From Verrucomicrobiaceae bacterium (GTDB lineage Bacteria; Verrucomicrobiota; Verrucomicrobiia; Verrucomicrobiales; Verrucomicrobiaceae): a stretch of 33,311 nucleotides of DNA. The stretch's first letter is position 1, and each line of letters opens with the position of its first letter. Shown piece by piece: positions 24,339 to 32,462 of the stretch. Made by a program: the position numbers and the translations under genes. The stretch covers positions 1-33,311 of the forward strand of contig JAJTDU010000009.1 in assembly GCA_021298725.1 (NCBI GenBank), in the 5' to 3' direction. The notes beneath the pieces were generated by a model, which made no database searches, was not told the origin of the DNA, and was given only the letters and a program-made list of their open reading frames with translations.

Positions 24339-26294
24339 ATGTCCGCCACCCACGCTCCCACGGTCGTCATCGAGAATTTCTACCCCTGCCTCGAAGGCGG
24401 ACGTCATCCGGTCAAGCGGGTCATCGACGAGCCGCTGGATGTGTGGTGCGACATCTTCAAGGACGGGCACGATGTGATGACCGCAGTGCTGCGCTGGCGG
24501 CTGGCGGGCACGCGGCGCTGGTTTGAGGTGCGGATGAAGCCGCTGGAGAATGACCGCTGGCAGGGACAGTGCTTTTTTGAAAAAGCCGGGCGCTGGGAGT
24601 ATGTGGTCGAGGCTTGGGGAGACACGTTCCGTTCGTGGAAAAAGACCTTCGCCGTGCGGGTGCAGGCCAAAGATCCCGATGTGCCGATTGAAGCCCAAGA
24701 AGGCGCTAGGTTGTTGCGCGAGGCAGGCAAACGTGCCCGCGCCGCCGGAGTCGCCCTGGCGGCGACGCAGCTCGAGGACTGCGCGGATCTGCTCACCTCG
24801 ATGAAGCCGGGCGATATCATGGACGTGCTGCTGTCCGACGAGATGCAAAGCCTGATGGATCAGTATCCTGACCGCGATCAGTCCACCACCTCGGATACGC
24901 TGCGCGTGATCGTCGAGCGTGAACGCGCTCGGTTCTCAGCGTGGTATGAATTCTTCCCGCGTGGTGCCGAAGGCCGTGCAGACAAGCATTCCACGTTTCG
25001 TGACTGTCTGGGCCGCCTCGATCATGCGGCGCACATGGGTTTCGATGTGATCTACTTTCCGCCGATCCATCCGATCGGCATCACGGCCCGCAAAGGCAAA
25101 AACAACACCCTCACCGCCCAGTCCGGCGATGTCGGCAGGCCGTGGGCCATCGGTGGCCCTGCGGGCGGACATCGTGCGATTGAGCCAGCGCTCGGCACCG
25201 AGAAAGATTTCGTGTGGTTGATCCAAGAAGCAAAGAAGCGCGGCCTTGAGATCGCCCTCGACTTCGCCATCAACTGCTCGCCGGATCATCCGTATGTCAA
25301 AGATCACCCTGAGTGGTTCTACAAGCGGCCCGACGGCAGCATTCGTTATGCGGAGAACCCGCCGAAGAAATATCAAGACATCTACCCCATCAATTTCCAC
25401 TGCGATGATTGGCGTAATCTCTGGAAGGAGTTGATCGACGTGGTGCAGCACTGGGTCGATCTCGGCGTGAAGATCTTCCGCGTTGATAATCCACACACGA
25501 AACCCGTCGCGTTCTGGGAAGAGCTCATCGCCACGATCCAGCGCAAAGACCCTGACGTGCTGTTCCTCGCGGAAGCCTTCACGAAGCCGAAAATGATGCA
25601 GGTGCTTGGCAAAATCGGCTTCACGCAGAGCTACACTTACTTCACTTGGCGGGAGGATCGCCACGCGCTCACCGAATACGCCACCGAACTCACGCGCAGC
25701 GACATGCGCTGGTATTATCGCGCCAATTTCTGGCCGAACACGCCGGACATCCTGCCTGGCCATCTGCAAAACGCCGGGCCGCAGATGTTCCGCATCCGCG
25801 CCGCTTTGGCCGCTACCCTGTCATCGACCTGGGGCATGTATTCGGGCTACGAGCTGTGCGAAAACGATCCGTATCCCGGCAAGGAGGAGTACAACCACAG
25901 CGAGAAGTATGAGCTCAAGCAGCGCGACTACAACAAGCCGGGCAACCTCACGGCCTTCATTCGCATGCTGAACCTGATCCGCCGGGACAACCCGGCGCTG
26001 CATCTCTACGACAATCTCAGATTCCACGGCTCCGACCACGACCAGATCCTCTGCTACAGCAAAGCCACGCCTGACTTCAGCAACCGCATCCTCTGCGTGA
26101 TCAGTCATGACCCGCATCATCCCGCTGGTGGCATGGTGCACCTGGATCTCGCCGTGCTGGGCCTGGATGGCAGCCGTCCTTTTAAAGTTACCGACCTTCT
26201 GCACAACCAGAGCTACGAATGGAAAGGCGCAGACAATTACGTCGGCCTCAATCCGCACGGCACCTCGATGCATCTCTTCAAAGTGGAGCCGTGA
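24339..26294 (+). CDS. glgE: Alpha-1,4-glucan:maltose-1-phosphate maltosyltransferase
   Basis: The 651-residue protein has the GlgE layout. An N-terminal beta domain (VVIENFYPCLEGGRHPVKRV) comes first, then a helical insertion, then a GH13 barrel beginning near WYEFFPRGAEG. Family landmarks include FPPIHPIGITARKGKNN and GGHRAIEPALGTEKDF. The catalytic nucleophile is the Asp in FRVDNPHTKPVAFW (about residue 382) and the acid/base is the Glu in FLAEAFTKPK (about 411). It transfers maltose from maltose-1-phosphate to alpha-glucan, the last step from trehalose to glycogen. TreS, maltokinase and the branching enzyme are not in the window. The ATG at 24339 follows the repeat array closely, with no obvious ribosome binding site. 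Confidence 0.95.
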   Translation: MSATHAPTVVIENFYPCLEGGRHPVKRVIDEPLDVWCDIFKDGHDVMTAVLRWRLAGTRRWFEVRMKPLENDRWQGQCFFEKAGRWEYVVEAWGDTFRSWKKTFAVRVQAKDPDVPIEAQEGARLLREAGKRARAAGVALAATQLEDCADLLTSMKPGDIMDVLLSDEMQSLMDQYPDRDQSTTSDTLRVIVERERARFSAWYEFFPRGAEGRADKHSTFRDCLGRLDHAAHMGFDVIYFPPIHPIGITARKGKNNTLTAQSGDVGRPWAIGGPAGGHRAIEPALGTEKDFVWLIQEAKKRGLEIALDFAINCSPDHPYVKDHPEWFYKRPDGSIRYAENPPKKYQDIYPINFHCDDWRNLWKELIDVVQHWVDLGVKIFRVDNPHTKPVAFWEELIATIQRKDPDVLFLAEAFTKPKMMQVLGKIGFTQSYTYFTWREDRHALTEYATELTRSDMRWYYRANFWPNTPDILPGHLQNAGPQMFRIRAALAATLSSTWGMYSGYELCENDPYPGKEEYNHSEKYELKQRDYNKPGNLTAFIRMLNLIRRDNPALHLYDNLRFHGSDHDQILCYSKATPDFSNRILCVISHDPHHPAGGMVHLDLAVLGLDGSRPFKVTDLLHNQSYEWKGADNYVGLNPHGTSMHLFKVEP

Positions 26295-26295
26295 C

Positions 26296-26424
26296 GTTCG
26301 GAGTCCCGCGTTCAGGCGTAAACGCTGCGTCTTTTTTGCGAGTGAGATTTTGTCCGACAGCGCCGCATTGGCGGTGTCTGTGGATGTTCTGACCGCGTTT
26401 CCGGTAACAGCCGGGTCTCCGAAC
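26296..26424. repeat. Possible small inverted-repeat element with internal terminator-like hairpin
   Basis: The ends are GTTCGGAGTCCCG (26296-26308) and CGGGTCTCCGAAC (26412-26424), inverted with 12 of 13 bases matching. Inside, GCGTT/AACGC arms are followed by CTTTTTT (to 26337), which could terminate the glgE transcript. A second structured stretch, CGCC-gcatt-GGCG, follows. The left end begins 1 bp after the glgE stop codon. No ORF is present. Confidence 0.5.
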
Positions 26425-26479
26425 ACGCCGAGTGTGAAATCCCAAGTGAGATGAGGTCGATTGAGTACGTTCGGGAAGC

Positions 26480-27742
26480 ATGCGCCCAACCGTTTTCTGC
26501 TTACTTGCTCTCGGATTGATTCAAAACGCCCAAGCCCAGGAGCTGAAGTGGTTCAAGGGCAATACGCACACGCATTCGCTGTGGAGCGATGGGAATGATT
26601 TCCCGGAGATGATCACGGACTGGTACAAGCAGAAGGGCTACGACTTTCTGGCGATCTCCGATCACAACGTGCTGCAGGCGAAAGAGGTGTGGATGGGGGT
26701 TCCGGCGGTCGAAAAGCGACGCAAGGCGCTGGGGAAGACGACGATGGACAAGTATCGCGCCCGGTTTGGAGGCGAATGGGTGACGACACGAGACCAGGAC
26801 GGCGTGACCGAGGTGCGGCTGAAGAAACTGGAGGAATACCGGCCCCAATTTGAGGAGCCGGGCAAGTTTTTGATCGTGCAGGCGGAGGAGATCAGCGCGG
26901 GGCTGGGCAAGGCGCCGGTCCACATGAACGCGGTGAACTTGCGGGAGGAGATCAAGCCGATCAAAGACTTGGGCAGCATCCAGGAGGTGCTGCGGGCCAA
27001 TTTTAAGCTGGTGAACGAGCAGTCTGCACGGCTGGGCGTGCCGATGTTCACCCACATCAATCATCCGAACTTCCGCTGGGCCTTCACGGCGGAGGACATG
27101 GCAGCGGTGCTGGAGGAGAACTTCTGGGAGATCTACAACGGCCACCCAGGCATCAATTGGCATGGCGATGAGACGCGCGTGGGGCATGAAAAGCTGTGGG
27201 ACATCGCGAACACACTGCGCATCGCGCAGTTCAAGGCAGCGCCGCTGTATGGCGTGGGCACGGACGACTCGCATCACTACCATGGCGAGGAAAGCAGCCC
27301 AGGACGCGGCTGGGTGATGGTGCGGGCGGCGAAGCTGGATGCCGATGAGATCGTGCAGGCGATGAAGGCGGGCGATTTTTATGCGTCTTCCGGCGTCACC
27401 CTGGATGACGTGAACTTCACCGACGGCACGTTGCGCATTCGGATTCACGCGGAACCGGGTGTGAAATACATCACGGAGATTCGCGGCACCTTGCAGGGCT
27501 ACGACACGGCCACGAGAGAGGTGCAAACACCCGCAGGCGACACTTATCCGACACGGAAACTTTACTCGGCTGACGTGGGCAAGACGCTGGCGACACTGGA
27601 AGGCGCTGAGATCGTCTGGAAGCCGACGGGCAAGGAGCTGTACTTCCGCGCAACGATTGGGTCATCGAAGCCGCATCCGAATCCGTCGTTCGAGGGCCAG
27701 ACGGAGACCGCGTGGACGCAGCCGATGGGTTGGGAAAAGTAG
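26480..27742 (+). CDS. Exported PHP-domain metal-dependent phosphoesterase-like protein
   Basis: The 420-residue protein has a signal peptide (MRPTVFCLLALGLIQNAQAQ). A PHP-type domain follows, with the first metal motif FKGNTHTHSLWSDGN and the second FLAISDHNVLQ. Later metal-site histidines are in MFTHINHPNFRW and GTDDSHHYHGEESS. PHP proteins hydrolyse phosphoesters using two or three metal ions. An exported version may act on extracellular sugar or nucleotide phosphates, but no substrate can be named. The ATG at 26480 is preceded by a GGGAAG purine run. The stop codon TAG is part of the GTAG foot of the repeat element at 27739. Confidence 0.85.
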   Translation: MRPTVFCLLALGLIQNAQAQELKWFKGNTHTHSLWSDGNDFPEMITDWYKQKGYDFLAISDHNVLQAKEVWMGVPAVEKRRKALGKTTMDKYRARFGGEWVTTRDQDGVTEVRLKKLEEYRPQFEEPGKFLIVQAEEISAGLGKAPVHMNAVNLREEIKPIKDLGSIQEVLRANFKLVNEQSARLGVPMFTHINHPNFRWAFTAEDMAAVLEENFWEIYNGHPGINWHGDETRVGHEKLWDIANTLRIAQFKAAPLYGVGTDDSHHYHGEESSPGRGWVMVRAAKLDADEIVQAMKAGDFYASSGVTLDDVNFTDGTLRIRIHAEPGVKYITEIRGTLQGYDTATREVQTPAGDTYPTRKLYSADVGKTLATLEGAEIVWKPTGKELYFRATIGSSKPHPNPSFEGQTETAWTQPMGWEK

Positions 27743-27795
27743 TTTCGAGCTTCAGCTCGTTTCGAAGCCTCCAACGAGCTAAAGCTCGGGACTAC
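27739..27795. repeat. BIME-like element between convergent stop codons (element D)
   Basis: The element runs GTAG...CTAC. It holds two inverted hairpins, CGAGCT-tc-AGCTCG (27746-27759) and CGAGCT-aa-AGCTCG (27775-27788). The left GTAG contains the TAG stop of the PHP gene. The stop of the convergent minus-strand gene (27797) lies in a further GTAG 5 bp beyond the right end. Confidence 0.85.
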
Positions 27796-27796
27796 T

Positions 27797-28396
27797 CTAC
27801 CGTATCCGCATCCCCTGCATCCGCGCCTGCATGCCTTCGAGCATGGGGGCCATTTCGAGTTTCATGGAGAGCGGAGCCTCCTTGAAGAAGGTGCCCATGT
27901 CCTGCGTGAAGGTCTTTTCGAAGTTGGCGGCGTCCTGATCGAGGAGAAGCTGCATTTCGGGGTTGTTGGCGGACCTCTTTTTCATCTCGCGCTGAATGCC
28001 GCCGATGATGCGTCGGCGGTCTTCCGCCGGCAGCTTTTCGAGACCCTTCATGACGGCCTTGAGGTTTTCCTCGACGGTGCGGCTGATGTATGTGCCCTTT
28101 TCTTCGTCGGTGAGGGATTTGAAGAAGCGGTCCATGGCCTCCAGACCGTCTTCACGCAGGGTGCTGCGCTGGTTGAAGTCGAGCTTGATGACGGAGGTGA
28201 TGACGTGGTCGAGATGCTGCTGGCGCTGCGTTGAATCAAGGTCTGCATCGCCCAACCAGGGGGCCTGCTCCATCAGAGCGAGCGTCTTTTCCGGTGAGAA
28301 GACCGCATCTTCCGTGATCCACATGACCGCTGCCACCCCAGCCCAGACGAGGGCGAGGAAGGCGGCGACTTGGAGCCAGAGACGTTGGACCGGCAT
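27797..28396 (-). CDS. Membrane-anchored protein of unknown function
   Basis: The 199-residue protein has one N-terminal membrane helix (LWLQVAAFLALVWAGVAAVMWI). The rest is an almost all-helical, charged domain (about 45-199) with Arg/Glu/Lys-rich segments such as GLEKLPAEDRRRIIGGIQRE and a Met-rich end MAPMLEGMQARMQGMRIR. No known domain or catalytic motif is recognised. The ATG is 6 bp after the murJ stop, so it is the last gene of the tsaC-murJ operon. The context suggests an envelope role, which is inference only. Confidence 0.8.
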   Translation of the reverse strand: MPVQRLWLQVAAFLALVWAGVAAVMWITEDAVFSPEKTLALMEQAPWLGDADLDSTQRQQHLDHVITSVIKLDFNQRSTLREDGLEAMDRFFKSLTDEEKGTYISRTVEENLKAVMKGLEKLPAEDRRRIIGGIQREMKKRSANNPEMQLLLDQDAANFEKTFTQDMGTFFKEAPLSMKLEMAPMLEGMQARMQGMRIR

Positions 28397-28402
28397 GCGC
28401 TG

Positions 28403-30019
28403 CTATCTTTTGCCAAATCGGCGGCCAAGCAACGACAGGAATTCGCCGGATTCCTCGACTTTGAGCTTCTTCGTGACCGCGAAGTAGGCGATGGCGGCGA
28501 TGCCGATGCTCAATGCAAGTGTGGCGCTACGCAGCATGAAATTCAGGTGTGCCCAGTCGGCCATGATCGTGAATTTGGCCGCCAGACAGATGCCGGACAT
28601 CGCGGCGATGCCGATGATGAGCTTGATGAGCGCTTGCATGAGCGAACGCGTTTCAAGGCCGCTGGCGAACTTGCGCATGCAGAGGTAGAGCGTGAAGAAA
28701 TTGAGCGCCAAACCGACGGCGGTGGCCCAGGCGAGCGCGGTGTGATCCCAATGGAAGACGAAGACGGTGATCGAGTTTACCGTCGCGGTGAACGCGATGA
28801 TGCCCAGGCTGACGATCATTGGGATGAAACGGCGGTCGATGGTGTAGAACGCCGGTTGGAGCACCTTGATGGCAGCGTAGAAGATGAGGCCGAACGCGTA
28901 GGCTTGCAGAGGTGCGGCGGTGTTGGCGACGTCGTGCGCGGTGAACTTGCCGTGTTCGAAGATGACGGAGATGATCTCCTGCGACAGCAGCGAGAGGCCG
29001 ACGGCGCAGGGCAGCGTGAGGAAGAGCACGAGGCGCAAGCCTTTGGCCAGAGCGCCGCGAAAAGCGGGCGTCATGCCCTCGGTGGCGAGGCGGGAAAGCA
29101 TCGGCAGCGTGACCGTGGCGACAGCGACGCCGAACAGGCCGAGAGGGAGCTGCTGGAGGCGCTGGGCGTTCGCCAGCCAGGCCAGAGACGATTCTTTGCC
29201 AGCGGTGTAGGACGCGAAGATGGAATTGAGCAGCACGGCGACTTGGGTGCCGCTAGCGGCGAGCATGGAAGGCCACATGAGGTGCAGCACTTCCTTCACG
29301 GCAGGATCTTTGCAGCCGAAGTCGAAACGGAAACGGAAACCGACGCGACGCAGTGAGGGGAGCTGCACGGCGAGCTGCAGCACACCACCGATCAGGGTGC
29401 CGATGGCGAAGCCGGTGAGGCCTTTTTCACTGACGTTGCCGTGACGGAAGCCGGGATCGATGATCCAGGCGAGCACCACGCCACCAACGATGCAGCCGAG
29501 ATTGAAGAAGGCGGAGGCGACGGCGGGAATGAAGAAGACTTTTTTCGAGTTCAGCATGCCCATGACGAGCGCTGTGACGGACACGAGCGCGATGAAGGGG
29601 TACATGATCTGCGCGAGCGAAGTGCCGAGCACTTTGGCCTCCTCACTGAGACCGGGCGTGAGAATGCGGAACAGAATCGGAGCCAGAGCCACGCCGGCGA
29701 TGGCGACGAGGGTCATGAACCACATCGACAGCGAGATCATCTTCCGCCCGAGCGCCCAAGCGGCTTCGTCGCCCTCGGTTTTCATCTTTTTCGAGAACGT
29801 GGTGACGAAAGCGGTGGAGAGTGCGCCTTCGGCGAACAAGTCGCGCAGCATGTTCGGCGTGCGGAAGGCGGCGGTGAAGATGCCGGTGAAGGCGGAGCCG
29901 AAGAAGCCGTTCAGCATCTGGTCACGCACGAGTCCGAGGACGCGGCTGCAGAGGATGGCGATGGAGACGATCCCGGTGGACCGTGCTTGGGAGGAGGAGT
30001 CTTTCTTTTCGGCGCTCAT
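28403..30019 (-). CDS. murJ: Lipid II flippase MurJ
   Basis: The 538-residue polytopic membrane protein has MurJ family landmarks: SIAILCSRVLGLVRDQMLNG near the N-terminus, RTPNMLRDLFAEGALSTAFV, and multiple hydrophobic helices consistent with the 14-helix MOP fold. It moves lipid II across the inner membrane for peptidoglycan synthesis. The ATG overlaps the stop of the tsaC gene (ATGA), so the two are coupled. The C-terminal tail (VTKKLKVEESGEFLSLLGRR) is cytoplasmic and charged. Confidence 0.95.
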   Translation of the reverse strand: MSAEKKDSSSQARSTGIVSIAILCSRVLGLVRDQMLNGFFGSAFTGIFTAAFRTPNMLRDLFAEGALSTAFVTTFSKKMKTEGDEAAWALGRKMISLSMWFMTLVAIAGVALAPILFRILTPGLSEEAKVLGTSLAQIMYPFIALVSVTALVMGMLNSKKVFFIPAVASAFFNLGCIVGGVVLAWIIDPGFRHGNVSEKGLTGFAIGTLIGGVLQLAVQLPSLRRVGFRFRFDFGCKDPAVKEVLHLMWPSMLAASGTQVAVLLNSIFASYTAGKESSLAWLANAQRLQQLPLGLFGVAVATVTLPMLSRLATEGMTPAFRGALAKGLRLVLFLTLPCAVGLSLLSQEIISVIFEHGKFTAHDVANTAAPLQAYAFGLIFYAAIKVLQPAFYTIDRRFIPMIVSLGIIAFTATVNSITVFVFHWDHTALAWATAVGLALNFFTLYLCMRKFASGLETRSLMQALIKLIIGIAAMSGICLAAKFTIMADWAHLNFMLRSATLALSIGIAAIAYFAVTKKLKVEESGEFLSLLGRRFGKR

Positions 30020-30981
30020 GATGCGTAGCGGACACTGGCGCGCCGCAGTTTGTCCATCATGGCAATTCCCATGCCGTGTTCATGCAACGGTTCCGCAATG
30101 ATTTCATCGACGCCGAGCCGGTCGAGCGCACGCAGGACGTAAAAGAAACGCACGGCGGCCTCGGGGAGCTTGCCGTTGCCGGGGCTGAGCATCATGACTT
30201 CTTCCCACTCGGTGAGATTGAGGTAACCGTCTTTTTCTTCGCCGCGATAGCTCATGAGGGCGTAGCGCTTGCCTTCCTCAGGAATGAAATCGGACGGGCG
30301 TTCCAGCAGGCGCAGCGGGGTCTTGGGTGCGTAATGCGAGGCGAGCTGGCCGGGAGAATCGGCGGGGCCATCCAAAACGCTGCGAGTGGCGACCTTGACT
30401 TTGCCGTAAAGCTTCAAGTCGTCCGGCGTAAGCGGTCCGGGACGCACGATGGTGATGAGCGGCTTGGGCGAGCCAGCTTCGATCTTGATGATGGTCGATT
30501 CGAGGCCGTAGAGGCTGGCACCGGCATCGACGATGAGGTGAATGCGGCCATCGAGCTCGGAAAGTACGGCGCTCGCACTGGTGGGGCTGATGGAGCCAAA
30601 GCGGTTCGCGCTGGGTGCGGTGACGATGTCGGGAACGATGGGCTTTTTCGGCAGCAGGATGGTCAGCGGGCCGGGCCAGAAGCGTTCAATGAGTTTTTTC
30701 AGCGTCGGGGCGATGGCCTCTGGAACCTCGGCGACGAGATCGAGCTGATCCTTATTCGCCAGGTGAACGATGAGCGGGTCAAAGGTTGGGCGCTCCTTGG
30801 CCTCGAAGATTTTCGTGACCGCAGCAGGATCGAGCGCGTTGGCGGCGAGGCCATAGACGGTTTCCGTCGGTAGGGCGACGACCTCGCCCTCACGCAAGAG
30901 GCGCACGGCCTCCTCGACGGCCTGATGCATCAGATTGGGCTCATCGGTGCGGAGAACGGCAGTGACGTGGGTGGCAGACAT
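30016..30981 (-). CDS. tsaC: L-threonylcarbamoyladenylate synthase (Sua5-type)
   Basis: The 321-residue protein has the YrdC/TsaC domain: LLREGEVVALPTETVYGLAA, the KxR motif IFEAKERPTFDPLIVH and PSANRFGSISPTSASAV. After a linker (SPGQLASHYAPKTPLRLLER) it carries the extra Sua5 C-terminal domain, ending HGMGIAMMDKLRRAS, so it is the long Sua5 type rather than the short TsaC type. It makes the threonylcarbamoyl-AMP intermediate for t6A37 in tRNA. It is coupled to murJ by a 4-bp overlap. The 149 bp upstream, to folE2, are almost entirely the repeat element R2, so its promoter or ribosome binding site lies in or next to that repeat. Confidence 0.93.
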   Translation of the reverse strand: MSATHVTAVLRTDEPNLMHQAVEEAVRLLREGEVVALPTETVYGLAANALDPAAVTKIFEAKERPTFDPLIVHLANKDQLDLVAEVPEAIAPTLKKLIERFWPGPLTILLPKKPIVPDIVTAPSANRFGSISPTSASAVLSELDGRIHLIVDAGASLYGLESTIIKIEAGSPKPLITIVRPGPLTPDDLKLYGKVKVATRSVLDGPADSPGQLASHYAPKTPLRLLERPSDFIPEEGKRYALMSYRGEEKDGYLNLTEWEEVMMLSPGNGKLPEAAVRFFYVLRALDRLGVDEIIAEPLHEHGMGIAMMDKLRRASVRYAS

Positions 30982-31003
30982 GAAGATGATTGGCGTGGGC
31001 CTT

Positions 31004-31147
31004 AAATGACGAGTGACGGATTTCTAAATGACGAATGAATGACCAAGCATGAATGACGAAAGGCCATGAAGGCAGGCGCAAGGCCGCGCATTTCGACATT
31101 GGGCATCAGAGCTTCATTCGTCATTCGGATTTAGTCACTCGTCATTT
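31004..31147. repeat. AATGACGAA-type repeat element R2 with two-step inverted repeats
   Basis: The outer arms AAATGACGAGTGAC (31004-31017) and their exact reverse complement (31134-31147) enclose inner arms AATGACGAATGAA (31027-31039) and their exact reverse complement (31113-31125). Another AATGACGAA lies near 31052. The right outer arm contains the stop codon and last four codons of folE2. It is related in unit sequence to R1 at 14942-15048. Confidence 0.8.
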
Positions 31148-31925
31148 CTGCGTGGCTCTCAATCACTGCCCAGGCGTTGTGATTGTGGATGGATTCGTAG
31201 TTTTCGGCTTCAACGCGGAACCAGGTGATGTGTGAATGCGCCTTGGCCTTCACGGCAACGTTGCGCACGAGGTCTTCGACGAAGACCGGATTGTCGTAGG
31301 CAGCTTCAGTGACGAATTTTTCGTCGGGACGCTTCAAAATGCTATACAGCTCGCTGCTGGCGCTGGTCTCGACGAGTTCGAGGAGATCCTCGATCCAGAC
31401 CGGTTCGCTGAAGCGGACGGAGAGTGTGACAGTACCGCGCTGATTGTGGGCACCACGGGCACTGATGGCCTTGGAGCACGGACAAAGCGTGGCGACGGGT
31501 ACTTCGACGGTGAGCACGAAGTCGGTCTTGTCAGCGTCCGCATTCACGTCAAAGACGACGCCGTAGTCGAGCAGGCCTTCAGCGCCTGAAACGGGTGCTT
31601 TTTTGGCGCGGAAGTAGGGAAAGCGCATCTCGACATGCGCTTTGTCGGCATGAAGCTTTTTCATCAGCTCACGCGGCATGGCAACGATATTGGAAACGGT
31701 CAGTTCGGTGCCGTGAGCGTGCAGGATCTCGACGAAACGGCTCATGTGGGTGCCTTTGAACTGGTGCGGCAGGTCAACGGCGAGGGAAACGGTGGTGACT
31801 GTGTGCTGCACGGCGGCATCACGGTCGCGGATGCGCATGGGGAAGCGCAGGCTGCGGACGCCGACGCGGTCGATGGGCAGACGGCGGTCGTCGCGTTCGC
31901 TTTGCGTATCTTGGAGGGCGGACAT
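31131..31925 (-). CDS. folE2: GTP cyclohydrolase FolE2
   Basis: The 264-residue protein matches the FolE2/MptA type of GTP cyclohydrolase I. Diagnostic blocks are DRVGVRSLRFPMRIRD at the start, FKGTHMSRFVEIL, VPVATLCPCSKAISARGAHN (with the active-site Cys and His) and KAHSHITWFRVEAENYESIH. It converts GTP to dihydroneopterin triphosphate for folate or deazaguanine synthesis. It does not need zinc, unlike FolE1, and in several bacteria its gene is under Zur control. The last residues MTSD and the TAA stop are encoded by repeat R2. A strong hairpin lies 13 bp upstream of the ATG. It is downstream of Cys-poor ribosomal protein genes. Confidence 0.94.
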   Translation of the reverse strand: MSALQDTQSERDDRRLPIDRVGVRSLRFPMRIRDRDAAVQHTVTTVSLAVDLPHQFKGTHMSRFVEILHAHGTELTVSNIVAMPRELMKKLHADKAHVEMRFPYFRAKKAPVSGAEGLLDYGVVFDVNADADKTDFVLTVEVPVATLCPCSKAISARGAHNQRGTVTLSVRFSEPVWIEDLLELVETSASSELYSILKRPDEKFVTEAAYDNPVFVEDLVRNVAVKAKAHSHITWFRVEAENYESIHNHNAWAVIESHAEMTSD

Positions 31926-31938
31926 GGCTGGAAATGAA

Positions 31939-31973
31939 ACTTCCCACTGCCGCGTGCTGCAACAGTGGGAAGT
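31939..31973 (-). promoter_or_regulatory. Hairpin in the rpsR-folE2 gap (terminator or leader attenuator)
   Basis: A perfect 11-bp stem ACTTCCCACTG / CAGTGGGAAGT with a 13-nt loop lies 35 bp after the rpsR stop and 13 bp before the folE2 ATG on the minus strand. A short TTTCATTT tract follows. It could be a weak terminator for the ribosomal protein genes or a leader structure controlling folE2. Confidence 0.6.
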
Positions 31974-32008
31974 GGATCAATAGAAACCCTTCACGGGTGG
32001 TCTGCGAA

Positions 32009-32248
32009 TCAAGGCAGGAGGTTCACAGCGCGGGAGCGCTTGATCTCACGAACCACCTTGCGGTGCAGCCAAGCAGGAAGACCGGTGATGCGGCGGGGGA
32101 TGAGCTTGCCAGATTCGGTGGTGAAACGGGAAAGGATCTCAGGATTGGTGTAAACGATCTTTTCCACGGGGATGTCCACCCGGCGGCGCGGCATCTTGCG
32201 ATTGGCGCGGCGGAAGTTGGACATGCGTTCTTTGGTCTTCGGTTGCAT
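32009..32248 (-). CDS. rpsR: 30S ribosomal protein bS18, cysteine-free form
   Basis: The 79-residue protein has the bS18 core: PVEKIVYTNPEILSRFTTES followed by GKLIPRRITGLPAWLHRKVV and REIKRSRAVNLLP. bS18 binds 16S rRNA on the platform next to bS6. No cysteine is present, in contrast to zinc-binding variants with CxxC in some phyla. The usual rpsF-ssb-rplI neighbours are absent; instead it follows rpmG by 17 bp. The ATG at 32248 is used; a second in-frame ATG at codon 9 (MSNFRRANRK) would also give a plausible start. Confidence 0.95.
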   Translation of the reverse strand: MQPKTKERMSNFRRANRKMPRRRVDIPVEKIVYTNPEILSRFTTESGKLIPRRITGLPAWLHRKVVREIKRSRAVNLLP

Positions 32249-32265
32249 GGCAGTCTGGGTAAAAA

Positions 32266-32439
32266 TTAGCGGGTTTCGCGGTGAAGGGTGCGCTTTTTCA
32301 TGAAGTGATTGAACTTCACCTTCTCAAGACGGCCCGGCGTGCGGACGCTTTTCTTGTTACGTGTGGTCACATAACGTGAAGGGGGCATTCCTGCGGCCTT
32401 CGCTTCAGTGCATTCAAGGGTGATGATTTCTCGCGGCAT
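32266..32439 (-). CDS. rpmG: 50S ribosomal protein bL33, zinc-finger-less form
   Basis: This 57-residue gene is too short for the ORF track. Translation from the ATG at 32439 gives [14 protein letters not shown], then a bL33 core [20 protein letters not shown] followed by [17 protein letters not shown]. It matches bL33, including the TTRNK block, the RLEKVKF strand and the basic end HRE. Of the two CxxC pairs of zinc-binding bL33 only one cysteine (LEC) is left, so this is the C-minus type, as in E. coli. It lies 23 bp after the DksA-like gene and 17 bp before rpsR, all on one strand. Confidence 0.93.
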   Translation of the reverse strand: MPREIITLECTEAKAAGMPPSRYVTTRNKKSVRTPGRLEKVKFNHFMKKRTLHRETR

Positions 32440-32462
32440 AAATTTGGGGCGCAGAGGCTAGG

